From: Lachnospiraceae bacterium
Lineage (GTDB): Bacteria > Bacillota > Clostridia > Lachnospirales > Lachnospiraceae
DNA: 64,000 nucleotides
Direction: 5' to 3'
NCBI GenBank assembly: GCA_024693135.1
Contig: JAILLN010000005.1
Coordinates: 31,972-95,971, forward strand
In this document: positions 25,124-35,349 of the stretch, in pieces
Position numbering within the stretch: the stretch's first letter is position 1
How the letters are laid out: each line of letters starts with the position of its first letter
Notes under the pieces: model-generated
Databases searched by the model: none
What the model was told of the DNA's origin: nothing
What the model saw: only the letters and a program-made list of their open reading frames with translations
Program-made: the position numbers and the translations under genes

Positions 25124-28100
25124 TTGAAAAGGTCATATGTCATAAAAAGCCTGGTCTTTGCGGCCTTTATGCTGTTTTTCGGAAGCCTTGCGGGAGAGCC
25201 TGTGCTTTGTGCCGAGGGGACAGAGCTTCCGGAGGCGGAGAAAAACGGAGGAGGCTACGCCGTTACCGGACAGATCCAGGGAGTGGGTTATACGGCAAAG
25301 ATCTATGATGCCACAAACGGGCTGCCTACCTCGGATGCAAACTGGATTTTGGGTGCCAGCAACGGTTACGTCTGGATCGGCGGATACAGCGGGGTCATCC
25401 GATACGACGGCTCCAGCTTTGAGCGGATGGATGCTTCAGGGGGCCTCACCTCCGGCCGGGTGATCTTTGAGGACAGCCGGGGGAGGATCTGGGTCGGGAC
25501 CAACGACAATGGCGTGGTGCTTCTCGACGGCAATACCAGCGTCCATTATACCTACCGGAAGGGACTGCCCTCCTCCTCCATCCGGAGCTTTGCCGAGGAC
25601 AATACCGGCAGGATCTATATCGGCACCACCAGCGGGATCTCCTATGTACAAAACGACGGCGGACTGCACCAGCTCATGGATGAGAGGCTGGAAAATGAGA
25701 CCGTCACCCAGCTTTCCGCGGCGCCGGACGGCAGGATCTACGGCTGTACCTACGGGGGAGCCATATTCTGCATCCGGGACGGCCTTGTGGGAGAGATCTA
25801 TCACGGGCAGAACCTGGGGATCGGGGATATCACCGCCATCTATGCGGATCCGGAGGACTCCGAGAAGATTTATCTGGGAAGGGCGGATGTGGATGTTTTA
25901 CATGGAGTGTTCGGGGACAGGGCATCGGCCTTGGAGAGGATCTTTACCTCTCCCGTATCCGACATTGAGTGCATCACCAGCGCCTGCGGCAGGATCTGGT
26001 GCTGCTCCAAGGAGGTATCCGGGTATGTGGACGAGAAAAGGCATTTCCGGCCGGTCACAGACCTTCCCATGAATAATTCCATCTATATGATGACGGAGGA
26101 TTACCAGGGGAACCTGTGGTATGCATCCACAAGGCAGGGCATCATGAAGGTGGTGGCCAATAACTTCCAGAACCTGACGGAGGAAGCGGGGCTTAGGGAG
26201 GAGGTGGTAAACAGCACCTGCCTGGCGGGGAGCCTGCTTTATGTAGGGACGGACAGCGGGCTCTATATCCTGGATGGGGAGAAAGGCATCGTGGAAAACA
26301 AACTCACCGACTTTTTGAAGGAGGTGAGGATCCGCTGCATTACAAAAGACCTTAAGGGAAACCTCTGGTTTTCCACCTTTACCGGCGATCTGGGGCTTGT
26401 ATGCTATACCCCGGAGGGGGATATTCAGAAATATACGAGGATCAACGGCCTTCCGGGGGAAAAGATCCGTTGTACCACCCTGGCCTCGGACGGCTCCATC
26501 CTTGCAGGCATGAACGGGGGCTTGAGCGTGCTGAAGGACGGGAAGATCGTAAGGAGCGTGGGAGAATCGGAGGTGATCAGCAATACCGTCTTTCTTACCG
26601 TGGAAGAGGGGGAGGATGGCGTGATCTACGCCGGGACGGACGGCGACGGGATCTATGCCATAAACCCGGACGGCACGGCAAAGAAGCTGGGGCTTGACGA
26701 CGGGCTTACCAGCGAGGTCATCTTAAGGATCAAAAAGGATCCGGAGCGGGGGGTCTACTGGATCATCACCTCCAATTCCATCGAATACATGAAGGACGGG
26801 GGCATTGTCTGTGTGGATACCTTCCCCTATAATAATAACTTTGATGTATACTTTGACGACAACGGAAACCTCTGGGTCCTGTCTTCCTATGGCGTCTATG
26901 TGATGAAGGCGGAGGATCTTCTGAATAATAATGCCGCGGATTACCGGCTCTATACCATAGCCAACGGACTGCCGGGAGCCGCCACGGCCAATTCCTTCAG
27001 CGAGCGGGATGAGGAAGGAAACCTGTATATCGCCTGCAGGAACGGAGTGAGCAAGGTCAATATAAACCATTATTTTGAGCAGACCGCGAGGATCCGGACG
27101 GCGGTACGGTCGGTCATCTGCAATGAGGAAGAGATCCTGCCGGATGAGGAGGGGCATTATACCATTCCTCCCGTGACGGGCCGGATCCAGATCACCCCGG
27201 CGATCTTAGATTATACCATGACCAATCCCATGATCCATGTGTTTTTGGAGGGAAGCGGAGACGACGGCATCACGGCAGAGCAGAGCAGACTGACCCCGCT
27301 GGAATTCACCGGCCTCGGCTATGGGGATTACAGCCTCCATATCCAGGTGCTGGACGGGAGTACGAAGCAGATCTACCAGGATGATGTATTCCGCATTACC
27401 AAGAAGCCCAGGATCCTGGAGCTTATGGCGGTGAGGATCCTGCTTCTTGCCCTGCTTGCGGCGGCGGCGGGCCTCATCGTATGGCGGGTCATGTCCGGCA
27501 CCATCATCCGCAGGCAGTATGACGAGATCCGCCAGGCAAAGGAGGAGGCGGAGAGGGCAAATTCCGCGAAGTCCCGCTTCCTGGCCAATATGTCCCATGA
27601 GATCCGGACGCCCATCAATACCATCATGGGCATGGATGAGATGATCCTGAGGGAGGATGCCACCGACGTGCCGAAGCCCTACTTCATGTCCGTCATCAAT
27701 TATGCCCTGGACATCCGCAGTGCTTCGGAATCCCTGCTTGGCCTCATCAATGACCTGCTGGATATCTCCAAGATCGAATCTGGCAAGATGAACCTGGTGG
27801 AGGTGGAATATGACGTAGCCGAGCTTTTGCGCTCCCTCATCACCATGATCCGGGTACGGAGCCGGGAAAAGGACCTGGCCTTTGAGACGGATATCGACAG
27901 GGAGCTTCCCAGGAGGCTTTTCGGAGATTCGGGCAAGATCAAGCAGATCATGCTGAATCTCCTGACCAATGCCGTGAAATATACGGAAGAGGGGCTCATT
28001 ACCCTGAAGGTCTCCGTTACCGGCGTGGGAGAGGATACCGTGGATCTGCGGTTTTCGGTAAAGGACACAGGCATCGGGGTCCGGCAGGAGGACATGGAAA

Positions 28101-29353
28101 AGCTCTTTACGGCCTACGAGAGGCTGGATGAGGAAAAAAATGTCGGCATCCAGGGCACGGGCTTAGGCCTTGACATATCCCGCCGTTTCTCTGAGATCAT
28201 GGGGGGCAGGCTCTGGTGCGAGAGCGAATACGGGAAGGGCTCGGAATTCATCCTGACCTTGTCCCAGAAGATCCTGGACCGTACGGGCATCGGGGACTTC
28301 GATGAAAATGAGGAGGCGGAGGCACAGGGACCTTATGTGCCGCAGTTCATCGCCCCGGATGCCGAAGTACTGGTGGTGGATGACAATCCCATGAACCTTA
28401 CGGTGATCAAGGGGCTCTTAAAGTCCACCAAGATGTTTGTCACCACGGCAGACAGCGGGGAAGAGTGCTTGGAGAAGCTGAAGGGCGGAAGCTTCAATAT
28501 CGTCCTTCTGGATCATATGATGCCCGGCATGGACGGAGTGGAGACCATGGCAAAGATCCGGGAGAAGTATCCGGACCTTCCGGTCTATGCCCTGACGGCC
28601 AACTCCACCGCAGGAGGGGAGGAATTCTATAAATCCAAGGGCTTCAACGGATATCTGGCAAAGCCCATAGACAGCAGGCTTCTGGAGAAAACCATCATGC
28701 TGCATCTGCCGGATGAGATCATGATGAGGCCGGTGGAGGAGGATCTGCCGGAAGAGCCGGAGAAGCTGCCGGAGGACATTCACTGGGTGGCTTCGGTGGA
28801 AGGCATCAGCCTGTCCGAGGGCATAAGGACCTCCGGAGGCGTTTCTTCCTACATCAGCTCCCTCCATCTTTTCTATGATACCATCGAAAATACGGCAGAG
28901 ACCATAGAAAAGGCCTATGAGGAGGGGGATATCCGGCTTTATACCGTAAAGGTGCATGCCCTGAAAAGCTCTGCGCGGATCATCGGGGCCATGGGGCTTT
29001 CGAAGGAGGCAGAGAGGCTGGAGGATGCCGGCAATAAGCAGGATATGGATTATATCCATGCCCACGCGGGAAGCCTGATGGCAGAGCTTCGGTCCTTCAA
29101 GGAGAAGCTGAAAAAGCTGAAAGAAAAGCCGGAGAAGGATGAAAGGGAGGAAATCGCCCCGGAGGAGCTTGAGGAAGCCTATGAAGCCATACGGGAGAGC
29201 ATCCCGCAGATGGATTATGATGCGGTGGAGATGGTCTTAGAGCAGCTGAAGGATTACCGCCTGCCGGAAGAAGAGGAGAAAAAGAGGGAAGAGCTGACGA
29301 GGCTTTTGAAGCTCCTTGACTGGGACAGCATGGAAACGCTGGTCGGGAGCTGA
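25124..29353 (+). CDS. Hybrid two-component sensor kinase with beta-propeller sensor, REC and HPt domains
   Basis: About 1409 residues. TTG at 25124 is favoured by AGAGGAGGT at 25111-25119; an ATG at 25070 is in frame but has no clear Shine-Dalgarno. Order: signal sequence, extracytoplasmic two-component propeller repeats (about 60-650; blocks of the type [17 protein letters not shown]), Y_Y_Y-like domain, transmembrane helix (about 772-790), HisKA with phosphoacceptor His in MSHEIRTP (near 824), HATPase with NAVKYT, DTGIGV and GTGLGL, receiver domain (VVDDNPMN, phosphorylated Asp in [11 protein letters not shown] near 1128), and an HPt domain with His in HALKSSAR (near 1277). This is a complete internal phosphorelay of a type that often senses carbohydrates. 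The small receiver protein downstream is the likely relay partner. Confidence 0.92.
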   Translation: MKRSYVIKSLVFAAFMLFFGSLAGEPVLCAEGTELPEAEKNGGGYAVTGQIQGVGYTAKIYDATNGLPTSDANWILGASNGYVWIGGYSGVIRYDGSSFERMDASGGLTSGRVIFEDSRGRIWVGTNDNGVVLLDGNTSVHYTYRKGLPSSSIRSFAEDNTGRIYIGTTSGISYVQNDGGLHQLMDERLENETVTQLSAAPDGRIYGCTYGGAIFCIRDGLVGEIYHGQNLGIGDITAIYADPEDSEKIYLGRADVDVLHGVFGDRASALERIFTSPVSDIECITSACGRIWCCSKEVSGYVDEKRHFRPVTDLPMNNSIYMMTEDYQGNLWYASTRQGIMKVVANNFQNLTEEAGLREEVVNSTCLAGSLLYVGTDSGLYILDGEKGIVENKLTDFLKEVRIRCITKDLKGNLWFSTFTGDLGLVCYTPEGDIQKYTRINGLPGEKIRCTTLASDGSILAGMNGGLSVLKDGKIVRSVGESEVISNTVFLTVEEGEDGVIYAGTDGDGIYAINPDGTAKKLGLDDGLTSEVILRIKKDPERGVYWIITSNSIEYMKDGGIVCVDTFPYNNNFDVYFDDNGNLWVLSSYGVYVMKAEDLLNNNAADYRLYTIANGLPGAATANSFSERDEEGNLYIACRNGVSKVNINHYFEQTARIRTAVRSVICNEEEILPDEEGHYTIPPVTGRIQITPAILDYTMTNPMIHVFLEGSGDDGITAEQSRLTPLEFTGLGYGDYSLHIQVLDGSTKQIYQDDVFRITKKPRILELMAVRILLLALLAAAAGLIVWRVMSGTIIRRQYDEIRQAKEEAERANSAKSRFLANMSHEIRTPINTIMGMDEMILREDATDVPKPYFMSVINYALDIRSASESLLGLINDLLDISKIESGKMNLVEVEYDVAELLRSLITMIRVRSREKDLAFETDIDRELPRRLFGDSGKIKQIMLNLLTNAVKYTEEGLITLKVSVTGVGEDTVDLRFSVKDTGIGVRQEDMEKLFTAYERLDEEKNVGIQGTGLGLDISRRFSEIMGGRLWCESEYGKGSEFILTLSQKILDRTGIGDFDENEEAEAQGPYVPQFIAPDAEVLVVDDNPMNLTVIKGLLKSTKMFVTTADSGEECLEKLKGGSFNIVLLDHMMPGMDGVETMAKIREKYPDLPVYALTANSTAGGEEFYKSKGFNGYLAKPIDSRLLEKTIMLHLPDEIMMRPVEEDLPEEPEKLPEDIHWVASVEGISLSEGIRTSGGVSSYISSLHLFYDTIENTAETIEKAYEEGDIRLYTVKVHALKSSARIIGAMGLSKEAERLEDAGNKQDMDYIHAHAGSLMAELRSFKEKLKKLKEKPEKDEREEIAPEELEEAYEAIRESIPQMDYDAVEMVLEQLKDYRLPEEEEKKREELTRLLKLLDWDSMETLVGS

Positions 29354-29388
29354 ATACCGCATCCGACCGGGGTAAGTCATAGACAAAC
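29353..29388. repeat. Short copy of the dispersed intergenic element
   Basis: ATACCGCATCCGACCGGGGT and AAGTCATAGACAAAC match, in reverse orientation, the core of the 90-bp repeats at 18781-18960. The middle part of the element is missing here. It ends about 12 bases before the Shine-Dalgarno of the response regulator gene. Confidence 0.7.
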
Positions 29389-29414
29389 TTGTAGTACAGA
29401 GGAGGAAATATGAC

Positions 29415-30176
29415 ATGGCAGAAAACCGTATCATGGTGATCGGAGAGAAGGAGACCTTCCTGATCCGGATCCTCATCAAGAAAATAAAGGACGCGGGGCT
29501 TGACTGCGAATACGTGAAGGGCGACGTGAATTCCATCAATGCCAGGTGGGAAGGAACTACCCTTGTGACCTACTATCTGGAGGAGGGAGGCAAGGCAGAG
29601 GATGCCGTATTCCAGTTCCTCAAGGATAAGATGCTGGAAACGGGCAGACAGATGATCCTCATCGGGGAGATGATCGACTTAAAGACGGTGGAGGGGCGCT
29701 TTCCAGAAAGCCTCATCTACCGCAGCTTTGCCAGGCCCGTGAACCATGAGGAATATCTGGCTGCCGTTACGGAGTACTATGAGAAGCTGGAAAAGGGAGA
29801 ATTCAAAAAATGCATTCTGGTCGTGGATGACGATCCCAGCTTCCTGGGCCTTGTGAGGGAATGGCTGAAGGAACACTACAAAGTGGCCATGGCAAATTCC
29901 GGCCTGCAGGCCTTGAAATGGCTGGGGAAGAATAAAGCAGACCTGATCCTTTTGGATTACGAGATGCCGGTCACCAGCGGGCCCCAGGTCCTGGAAATGC
30001 TCCGGAGCGACGAGGAGACGAAGGACATCCCGGTCATGTTCCTTACCGGCAAGGGGGACAAGGAAAGCGTCATGGCCGTGGTGGCCTTAAAGCCGGAGGG
30101 ATATTTCCTCAAGACCATCGAAAAGGAAAAGCTCCTGCAGAAGCTTTCGGACTATTTCCGCAGCGCCCTGGCCTGA
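29415..30176 (+). CDS. Response regulator with C-terminal receiver domain and degenerate N-terminal receiver-like half
   Basis: 253 residues. The C-terminal half (about 132-250) is an intact receiver: ILVVDDDP, phosphorylated Asp in LILLDYEMP, Thr in MFLTGKG and Lys in GYFLKTIEK. The first ~125 residues follow a similar alternating strand/helix pattern (IMVIGEKETFLIRILI, QMILIGEM) without the acidic pocket, which looks like a degenerate receiver. There is no DNA-binding output. GGAGGAAA precedes the ATG, 61 bp after the hybrid kinase. It probably relays phosphate from the kinase HPt domain, or acts by protein contact on the neighbouring GGDEF or HD-GYP proteins (inference). Confidence 0.88.
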   Translation: MAENRIMVIGEKETFLIRILIKKIKDAGLDCEYVKGDVNSINARWEGTTLVTYYLEEGGKAEDAVFQFLKDKMLETGRQMILIGEMIDLKTVEGRFPESLIYRSFARPVNHEEYLAAVTEYYEKLEKGEFKKCILVVDDDPSFLGLVREWLKEHYKVAMANSGLQALKWLGKNKADLILLDYEMPVTSGPQVLEMLRSDEETKDIPVMFLTGKGDKESVMAVVALKPEGYFLKTIEKEKLLQKLSDYFRSALA

Positions 30177-30269
30177 AGCCGGGAAGGTCTTTCTTCTGAC
30201 AGGGGTTGACAAAAGTGGTATATTTGTAATTGTTCGAGGGAAGATGACTAGAAGGCTTAAGGTGAAGAA

Positions 30270-31484
30270 ATGACTTATTCGATTATAGGGATCCTGGCAG
30301 TGCTGATCCACTGCATCATCAATGTCGATATCTTTCGCAAGGACCGATCCACTCTTCCTGCAGAGCGGGATTACCGGCTGTTTCTGCTGAGCGTCATCGC
30401 CTATCATATCACGGATGCATTATGGGGCATCCTCCACGAGCACAGGTTCACGGCCCTGCTTTATGGGGATACGGTGGTCTATTTTGTGGCGATGGCCATT
30501 TCCGTGGTATTCTGGTGCATGTTTGTGATCCAGTATCTGGAGGGAGAGAGCCGGTTTGAAAAGAGTCTGATCCTGACTGGGCGGGTGCTGTTTTTCTTCC
30601 AGATTTTGACCATTGTCCTCAACTTTTTTTCGCCGGTGCTTTTCTTCCTGGACGAGACCGGGGAGTACCATGCCGGCCTGATCCGGTATGTGGTCTTATC
30701 GGCCCAGATCGTGATGTTCCTGATGTCTTCCGTCTATACCTTCTCCGTATCCTCCCGGTCGGAGGGCAGCGTGAGGAGGAGGCACATGACTATCGGAGTG
30801 TTTGGGATCGCCATGATGCTGGCCATCCTGGCCCAGATCTTTTATCCCCTGCTTCCCCTGTATTCCATCGGCTATCTTCTGGGCGGCTGCGTGCTGCATA
30901 CCTTTGTGGTAGAGGATGAGAAGGCGGAATACCTGAAGGCCCTGGAAGAATCCCTGGGGAGGGAAGCCAAGCAGAAGCAGGAGCTGGGGGCGGCCCGCCT
31001 TATGGCCTATACGGATCCCCTGACCGGAGTGAAGAATAAGCGGGCATTTGAAGAGGCGGAAGAGGAGATGGATGCGAGGATCGCAGAAAAGCGGGTTGAG
31101 GAATTTGCCGTAGCTGTCTTTGACCTGAACGGCCTGAAGGATACCAATGATACACTGGGACATAAGGCCGGAGATCTGGCCATCGTTATCGCAGGGAAGC
31201 TGATCTGCGATATCTTCAAGCACAGCCCCGTCTACCGGATCGGGGGAGATGAATTCGCGGCCATCCTGAAAAGGGAAGACTATCACAACCGCAACGATCT
31301 GATGGCTGATTTTGACCACAAGGTGGATGAAAACCTGAAGGCGGGGCAGGTGGCGGTGGCCGGCGGCTGCGCTGAATATGATCCCGCTCAGGACGAGAAC
31401 TTCAGCAGTGTCTTTCAGCGTGCCGACCATAAGATGTACCGGCGCAAGAACTTTTTCCGCGACATTGGCCTGCCCAGCCGGTAG
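30270..31484 (+). CDS. Membrane-bound diguanylate cyclase (GGDEF)
   Basis: 404 residues: an N-terminal membrane domain with about seven helices (to about 225), a coiled linker, then a GGDEF domain (about 245-400) with the signature intact as RIGGDEFAAIL near residue 324 and DPLTGVKNKRAFEE at its start. It should make c-di-GMP. No autoinhibitory RxxD is evident at the usual place. The -35-like TTGACA at 30206 lies upstream but has no good -10. It is the last gene of the signalling block and converges on apt 15 bp away. Confidence 0.9.
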   Translation: MTYSIIGILAVLIHCIINVDIFRKDRSTLPAERDYRLFLLSVIAYHITDALWGILHEHRFTALLYGDTVVYFVAMAISVVFWCMFVIQYLEGESRFEKSLILTGRVLFFFQILTIVLNFFSPVLFFLDETGEYHAGLIRYVVLSAQIVMFLMSSVYTFSVSSRSEGSVRRRHMTIGVFGIAMMLAILAQIFYPLLPLYSIGYLLGGCVLHTFVVEDEKAEYLKALEESLGREAKQKQELGAARLMAYTDPLTGVKNKRAFEEAEEEMDARIAEKRVEEFAVAVFDLNGLKDTNDTLGHKAGDLAIVIAGKLICDIFKHSPVYRIGGDEFAAILKREDYHNRNDLMADFDHKVDENLKAGQVAVAGGCAEYDPAQDENFSSVFQRADHKMYRRKNFFRDIGLPSR

Positions 31485-31499
31485 GCTTGTTTCCTTCGG

Positions 31500-32024
31500 T
31501 CACTTTCCGTCGTAGGCGATGACGGATTCTACCCGGTATTTTTTAAGGAGTTCCCTGCCCTTCAGCCCCTTAAGCTCCATGAGGCAGAGGATCATTTCCA
31601 CAGTTCCCCCCAGCTCTTCGGCAAGGCTTGCGGCACATTCCAGGGTTCCTCCCGTAGCGATGAGGTCGTCGATGACCACCGCTTTCTGGCCCTTTTGGAT
31701 CGCATCCTTATGCATTTCCAAAACGGCAGAACCATACTCCAGGGTATATTCCTTGGATACCGTCTCGCAGGGAAGCTTCCCCTTTTTCCGGATGAGCACC
31801 AGCGGCTTATGGAGCTCATAGGCGATGGGCGCGCCCAGGATGAAGCCTCTGGACTCCACGCCGACGACCACGTCGAATTCGATCCCCTCCAGCTTTTTGA
31901 TCATTTCATCGATCGCCAGATGCAGCCCTTCCGCATCCTGCAGCACCGTGGTGAGATCCCGGAAGATGATCCCTTTCTCCGGAAAATCCGGTATGCTCCT
32001 GACATAATCCTTTAATTCCTTCAT
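31500..32024 (-). CDS. apt: Adenine phosphoribosyltransferase
   Basis: 174 residues, full length. It salvages adenine to AMP with PRPP. Typical are the N-terminus YVRSIPDFPEKGIIFRDLT, the flexible loop RKKGKLPCE and the PRPP-binding motif VVIDDLIATGGT. It is encoded on the minus strand, convergent with the GGDEF gene. GGAGGATCG lies upstream of the ATG. Confidence 0.95.
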   Translation of the reverse strand: MKELKDYVRSIPDFPEKGIIFRDLTTVLQDAEGLHLAIDEMIKKLEGIEFDVVVGVESRGFILGAPIAYELHKPLVLIRKKGKLPCETVSKEYTLEYGSAVLEMHKDAIQKGQKAVVIDDLIATGGTLECAASLAEELGGTVEMILCLMELKGLKGRELLKKYRVESVIAYDGK

Positions 32025-32554
32025 GTTCGATCCTCCAAATCCTTATGTTTTCCCGGCACGCGCAAGGCGTTCTTAAAATGCGGGCCCGTAATACAGGCTG
32101 ACGAAAAAGGCCTGCCGGCTGATCTTAGGGCTTGGATCCGCAAAGCCGGGTATTTCATGGACACATCCGATTGTACCCGTTTCAGCACGAAAATTCAATA
32201 ACCGGACGGGATTTGTATCTGCCCTGCAAATCCATGCTGCTGCCGTTCTGCTTTGCAATATACCCTTCTGCTTTGTGTTATATCGTTCTGCTCTGCATTA
32301 ACGGCAAGGGAGCAGTGCAGGCTTTTTTTGGATACGGAGGCCGAACTTCCCGGAAAATCCGGCAATCTTAGAGATCCGGTCCAGTCAGGATAAGCGCATG
32401 CGATCCGGTGATCATTGATTTTCATGGCGGTTTGGGTTACCATTACATTGTTTTGCGGGGCGGATGCCGGACGGGCATTTTTGCACGGCATAGGAAGGGA
32501 AGGACATAGGGATGTAACGGATCAAACAAGATCAGACATAAGGGAGGTATCAGA
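32025..32554. other. 530-bp intergenic region without a supported gene
   Basis: Divergent gap between apt and the PNPOx-like gene. Open frames here are short, lack ribosome binding sites and have no recognisable products. It holds a three-unit 20-bp repeat (32244-32303) and a small inverted repeat (ATGCCGGACGGGCAT near 32463). The promoters for both flanking genes must be here, but I see no convincing -35/-10 pair. Confidence 0.5.
32244..32303. repeat. Three imperfect 20-bp tandem repeats
   Basis: TTCTGCTTTGCAATAT, TTCTGCTTTGTGTTATAT and TTCTGCTCTGCATTAA start at 32246, 32266 and 32286, an exact 20-base period. There is no spacer structure and no coding potential. Confidence 0.7.
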
Positions 32555-32947
32555 ATGCAGAGAGTAGTCGATTTTTTGAAGGAAGCGGGAACCTATTATC
32601 TTGCGACGGCGGATGGGGACCAGCCGAGGGTGAGGCCCTTTGGGACAGCCCATGTATTTGAGGGCAGGCTTTATATCCAGACGGGGAAGGTCAAGGACGT
32701 ATCCAAACAGATCCATGCCAACCCGAAGGTGGAGCTCTGCGCCTTTAAGGACGGCCGGTGGCTTCGCGTGGCAGGGGAGCTTGTGGAGGATGACCGGAGG
32801 GAGGCAAGGCTGTCCATGCTGGAGGCTTATCCTTCCCTTCAGAATATGTATGATGCGGATGACGGCAATACAGAGGTTTTTTATCTGAAGAATGCCACCG
32901 CAACCTTCAGCTCCTTCACCGCAGAGCCGGAGACCGTGAAGTTCTGA
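32555..32947 (+). CDS. Pyridoxamine 5'-phosphate oxidase family protein
   Basis: 130 residues, one small flavin-binding split-barrel domain: VVDFLKEAGTYYLATADGD, PRVRPFGTAHVFEGRLYI, and a C-terminal TFSSFTAEP. Such short proteins bind FMN or F420-like cofactors and act as minor reductases; true PdxH function is unlikely because the substrate-binding C-terminus is absent. The ATG is preceded by AAGGGAGGTATCAG. It is monocistronic: a promoter for the next gene follows. Confidence 0.88.
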   Translation: MQRVVDFLKEAGTYYLATADGDQPRVRPFGTAHVFEGRLYIQTGKVKDVSKQIHANPKVELCAFKDGRWLRVAGELVEDDRREARLSMLEAYPSLQNMYDADDGNTEVFYLKNATATFSSFTAEPETVKF

Positions 32948-33025
32948 AAACCGCACCCCGGAAACCGCGTCCGTGTTTTTTTTATTGCATCCGGAGCCGG
33001 AGACCGTGAAGTTTTGAAACCGCGC
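32923..33025. repeat. Duplicated 3' end of the PNPOx-like gene
   Basis: GAGCCGGAGACCGTGAAGTT plus TGAAA at the gene end (about 32926-32950) recurs at about 32994-33020, including the stop codon and the following CCGCGCCCGTG-like bases (compare CCGCGTCCGTG at about 32964). About 68 bp separates the copies. Confidence 0.8.
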
Positions 33026-33040
33026 CCGTGCAGTTTTTCA

Positions 33041-33069
33041 TTGTGGACGGAGCCAAACCGTGGTAAAAT
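33041..33069 (+). promoter_or_regulatory. Promoter of the amino-acid ABC transporter operon
   Basis: TTGTGG (33041-33046), 17-base spacer, TAAAAT (33064-33069), 44 bases upstream of the binding-protein ATG. The -35 is the same as that of the dapL promoter. Confidence 0.68.
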
Positions 33070-33112
33070 AATGCTTGTTGTGTGAAATGAAGCGAGAAGA
33101 GGAGGAGACAAA

Positions 33113-33928
33113 ATGAAAAGGAAATTACTTGCAACCATTACTGCGGCTGCCATGGCCTTAGGCCTTATGGCATGTGGAGAAGCAGCGGCTCCCGCGCCTG
33201 CGGCACCTGCGGCAGAAGAGTCGGCAGAGGCACCTGCGGCAAGCACGGGGAAAAAATGGATCATCGCCACGGATACATCCTTCAAGCCCTTTGAGTATAC
33301 GGATGACAGCGGCAATTTCGTCGGCATCGACGTGGATATCCTTGCGGCAGTGGCAGAGGACCAGGGCTTTGATTATGACCTGCAAAGCCTCGGCTGGGAT
33401 GCTTCCATCGCAGCCTGCCAGGCAGGACAGGCAGATGGCATGATCGCCGGCGCATCCATTACGGATGAGAGGAAGAGCTCAGGCTGGATCTTTTCCGACG
33501 GATACTATGATGCCAATCAGTCCATGGCTGTGGAGGCATCTTCCACCATCGCAGGCTTTGATGACCTGAAAGGACAGTCCGTGGCGGTCAAGACCGGTAC
33601 CATGAGCGCAAGCTATGCGGAGGAGCTTTCCAAGGAGCATGACTTTACCGTGACCTATTTTGAGGATTCCCCCACGATGTACCAGGCCGTGGTGGGAGGC
33701 CAGGTGGCGGCCTGCTTCGACGATACCCCCATCATGGCGGCCAATATCAAGGACGGCAATCTTTCCATGAAGCTGGTGGAAGGAAGCGGAAACGAGCCTG
33801 CGGCCTACGGCTTTGCCATCTTCAATAAGGACAACCAGAAGCTGGTGGACATGTTCAATGCAGGCCTGGCACATCTGAAGGAAAACGGCAAATACGACGA
33901 GATCCTGGCCAAGTATCTGGGAGAATAA
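33113..33928 (+). CDS. Polar amino-acid ABC transporter substrate-binding lipoprotein
   Basis: 271 residues. Lipoprotein signal ending in LMACGE, an Ala/Pro/Glu-rich linker (to about 42), then a family 3 solute-binding domain: WIIATDTSFKPFEYTDDSG, FVGIDVDIL, AGASITDERK, and KTGTMSASYAEEL near the hinge. It captures a polar amino acid outside the membrane for the permease and ATPase encoded next. The specificity (glutamine, cystine, arginine or other) is not decidable by eye. GAGGAGGAGAC precedes the ATG. Confidence 0.93.
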   Translation: MKRKLLATITAAAMALGLMACGEAAAPAPAAPAAEESAEAPAASTGKKWIIATDTSFKPFEYTDDSGNFVGIDVDILAAVAEDQGFDYDLQSLGWDASIAACQAGQADGMIAGASITDERKSSGWIFSDGYYDANQSMAVEASSTIAGFDDLKGQSVAVKTGTMSASYAEELSKEHDFTVTYFEDSPTMYQAVVGGQVAACFDDTPIMAANIKDGNLSMKLVEGSGNEPAAYGFAIFNKDNQKLVDMFNAGLAHLKENGKYDEILAKYLGE

Positions 33929-33941
33929 AGGATAAGGGCGA

Positions 33942-34616
33942 ATGGTTAGGATTATTACTTCTTATGGCGGGCTGCTCTTAACGGCGATGGGAAGGACCCT
34001 GCTTCTTGCTTTGCTGGGTCTTTTCTTCGCCTGCATCGTAGGACTTTTCTTCGGCATGATGAGTGTCCTGAAAAACCGGGCCTGCAATATCATAGCCCAG
34101 ATCTTCGTAGACATGGTACGGGGCGTGCCCATGATCGTGCTGGCGTTTTTCGTCTATTTCGGCATGCCCTATCTTTTCAATACCATCATCGGAGGCTTCA
34201 ATGTGGTGCTTACGGCGCTGCAGGCCGGTACCATCTGCCTGGCCTTAAACTGCGGAGCCTATATGTCGGAGATCATCCGGGCCGGCATTCAGTCGGTGGA
34301 TGTGGGGCAGATGGAGGCGGCCAGGTCTTTGGGGCTTTCCTATGGGACGTCCATGCGCAAGATCGTGCTGCCGCAGGCCATCCGCACCATGATCCCCAGC
34401 ATCATCAACCAGTTCATCATTACCCTGAAGGATACCTCCATCCTTTCCGTCATCGGCTTCCCGGAGCTGGTGAATACGGCAAAGAATGTGCAGGCCAATA
34501 CCTTCATGTCTTTCCAGACCTGGGCCATCGTGGGGGTCATGTATCTGATCGTGATCACCATCCTGTCCAGGTGCGCCAAGCTCTTAGAAAGGAGACTCAA
34601 CGTTGGCAGACAGTAA
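33942..34616 (+). CDS. Amino-acid ABC transporter permease (HisM/GlnP type)
   Basis: 224 residues, about five helices, with the EAA-loop motif [23 protein letters not shown] (about residues 126-148, described here by its key residues) contacting the ATPase, and the NSLKDTS-like segment [12 protein letters not shown]. It starts 13 bp after the binding-protein gene and its end overlaps the ATPase gene by 14 bp, so the three genes form one uptake operon. Confidence 0.93.
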   Translation: MVRIITSYGGLLLTAMGRTLLLALLGLFFACIVGLFFGMMSVLKNRACNIIAQIFVDMVRGVPMIVLAFFVYFGMPYLFNTIIGGFNVVLTALQAGTICLALNCGAYMSEIIRAGIQSVDVGQMEAARSLGLSYGTSMRKIVLPQAIRTMIPSIINQFIITLKDTSILSVIGFPELVNTAKNVQANTFMSFQTWAIVGVMYLIVITILSRCAKLLERRLNVGRQ

Positions 34617-35349
34617 CAGGAAAGCAATGATCCGTGTGCGAAATTTAAGGAAGAGCTTCGGGAGCCTGGAGGTGCTGAAGGACATCTCCACCGACGTCTA
34701 TGAGGGCGAGGTGGTGGTCATGATCGGCCCCTCCGGCTCCGGCAAGTCTACCTTCCTGCGCTGCCTCAACCGCCTGGAGGACGTGACAGGCGGATCGGTG
34801 GAGGTGGACGGGGTGGATATCACCGCCAGAAAGGTGAATATCAACAAAGTGCGGGAAAACATCGGCATGGTCTTCCAGCACTTCAACCTGTTCAATAACC
34901 TGAACGTCATGGACAATATGACCCTGGCTCCGGTGCAGCTGAAAAAATGTACCCCCGCGGAAGCAAAGAAGCGGGCCGAAGACATGCTGGGCAAGGTGGG
35001 GCTTTCCGACAAGGCGGGAAGCTATCCGGCGCAGCTGTCCGGCGGGCAGAAGCAGAGAGTCGCCATCGCCAGGGCGCTCTGCATGCAGCCGGATATCATG
35101 CTTTTTGACGAGCCTACCTCGGCTCTGGATCCCGAAATGGTGGGGGAGGTGCTGCAGGTCATGAAGAACCTGGCTTCAGACGGGATGACCATGGTGATCG
35201 TCACCCATGAGATGGGCTTTGCCAGAGAGGTCTCTGACCGGGTCATCTTCATGGACGGCGGCTATATCGTGGAGGAGGGCACTCCGGAGGAGCTCCTGCT
35301 TCATCCGAAGGAGGCCAGGACCATCGATTTCTTAAATAAGGTGCTGTGA
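34603..35349 (+). CDS. Amino-acid ABC transporter ATP-binding protein (GlnQ type)
   Basis: 248 residues. Walker [11 protein letters not shown]-loop VFQHFNLF, signature [15 protein letters not shown], Walker [14 protein letters not shown] and H-loop VTHEMGFA are all intact. The start is TTG at 34603, preceded by AAAGGAGACT; the ATG at 34627 is a weaker alternative. It overlaps the permease gene by 14 bp, indicating coupled translation. Confidence 0.94.
   Translation: MADSNRKAMIRVRNLRKSFGSLEVLKDISTDVYEGEVVVMIGPSGSGKSTFLRCLNRLEDVTGGSVEVDGVDITARKVNINKVRENIGMVFQHFNLFNNLNVMDNMTLAPVQLKKCTPAEAKKRAEDMLGKVGLSDKAGSYPAQLSGGQKQRVAIARALCMQPDIMLFDEPTSALDPEMVGEVLQVMKNLASDGMTMVIVTHEMGFAREVSDRVIFMDGGYIVEEGTPEELLLHPKEARTIDFLNKVL

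Noticed and set aside
32132..32371. 79-codon open frame between apt and the PNPOx-like gene
   Set aside because: No Shine-Dalgarno, no recognisable domain, and it contains the 20-bp tandem repeats.
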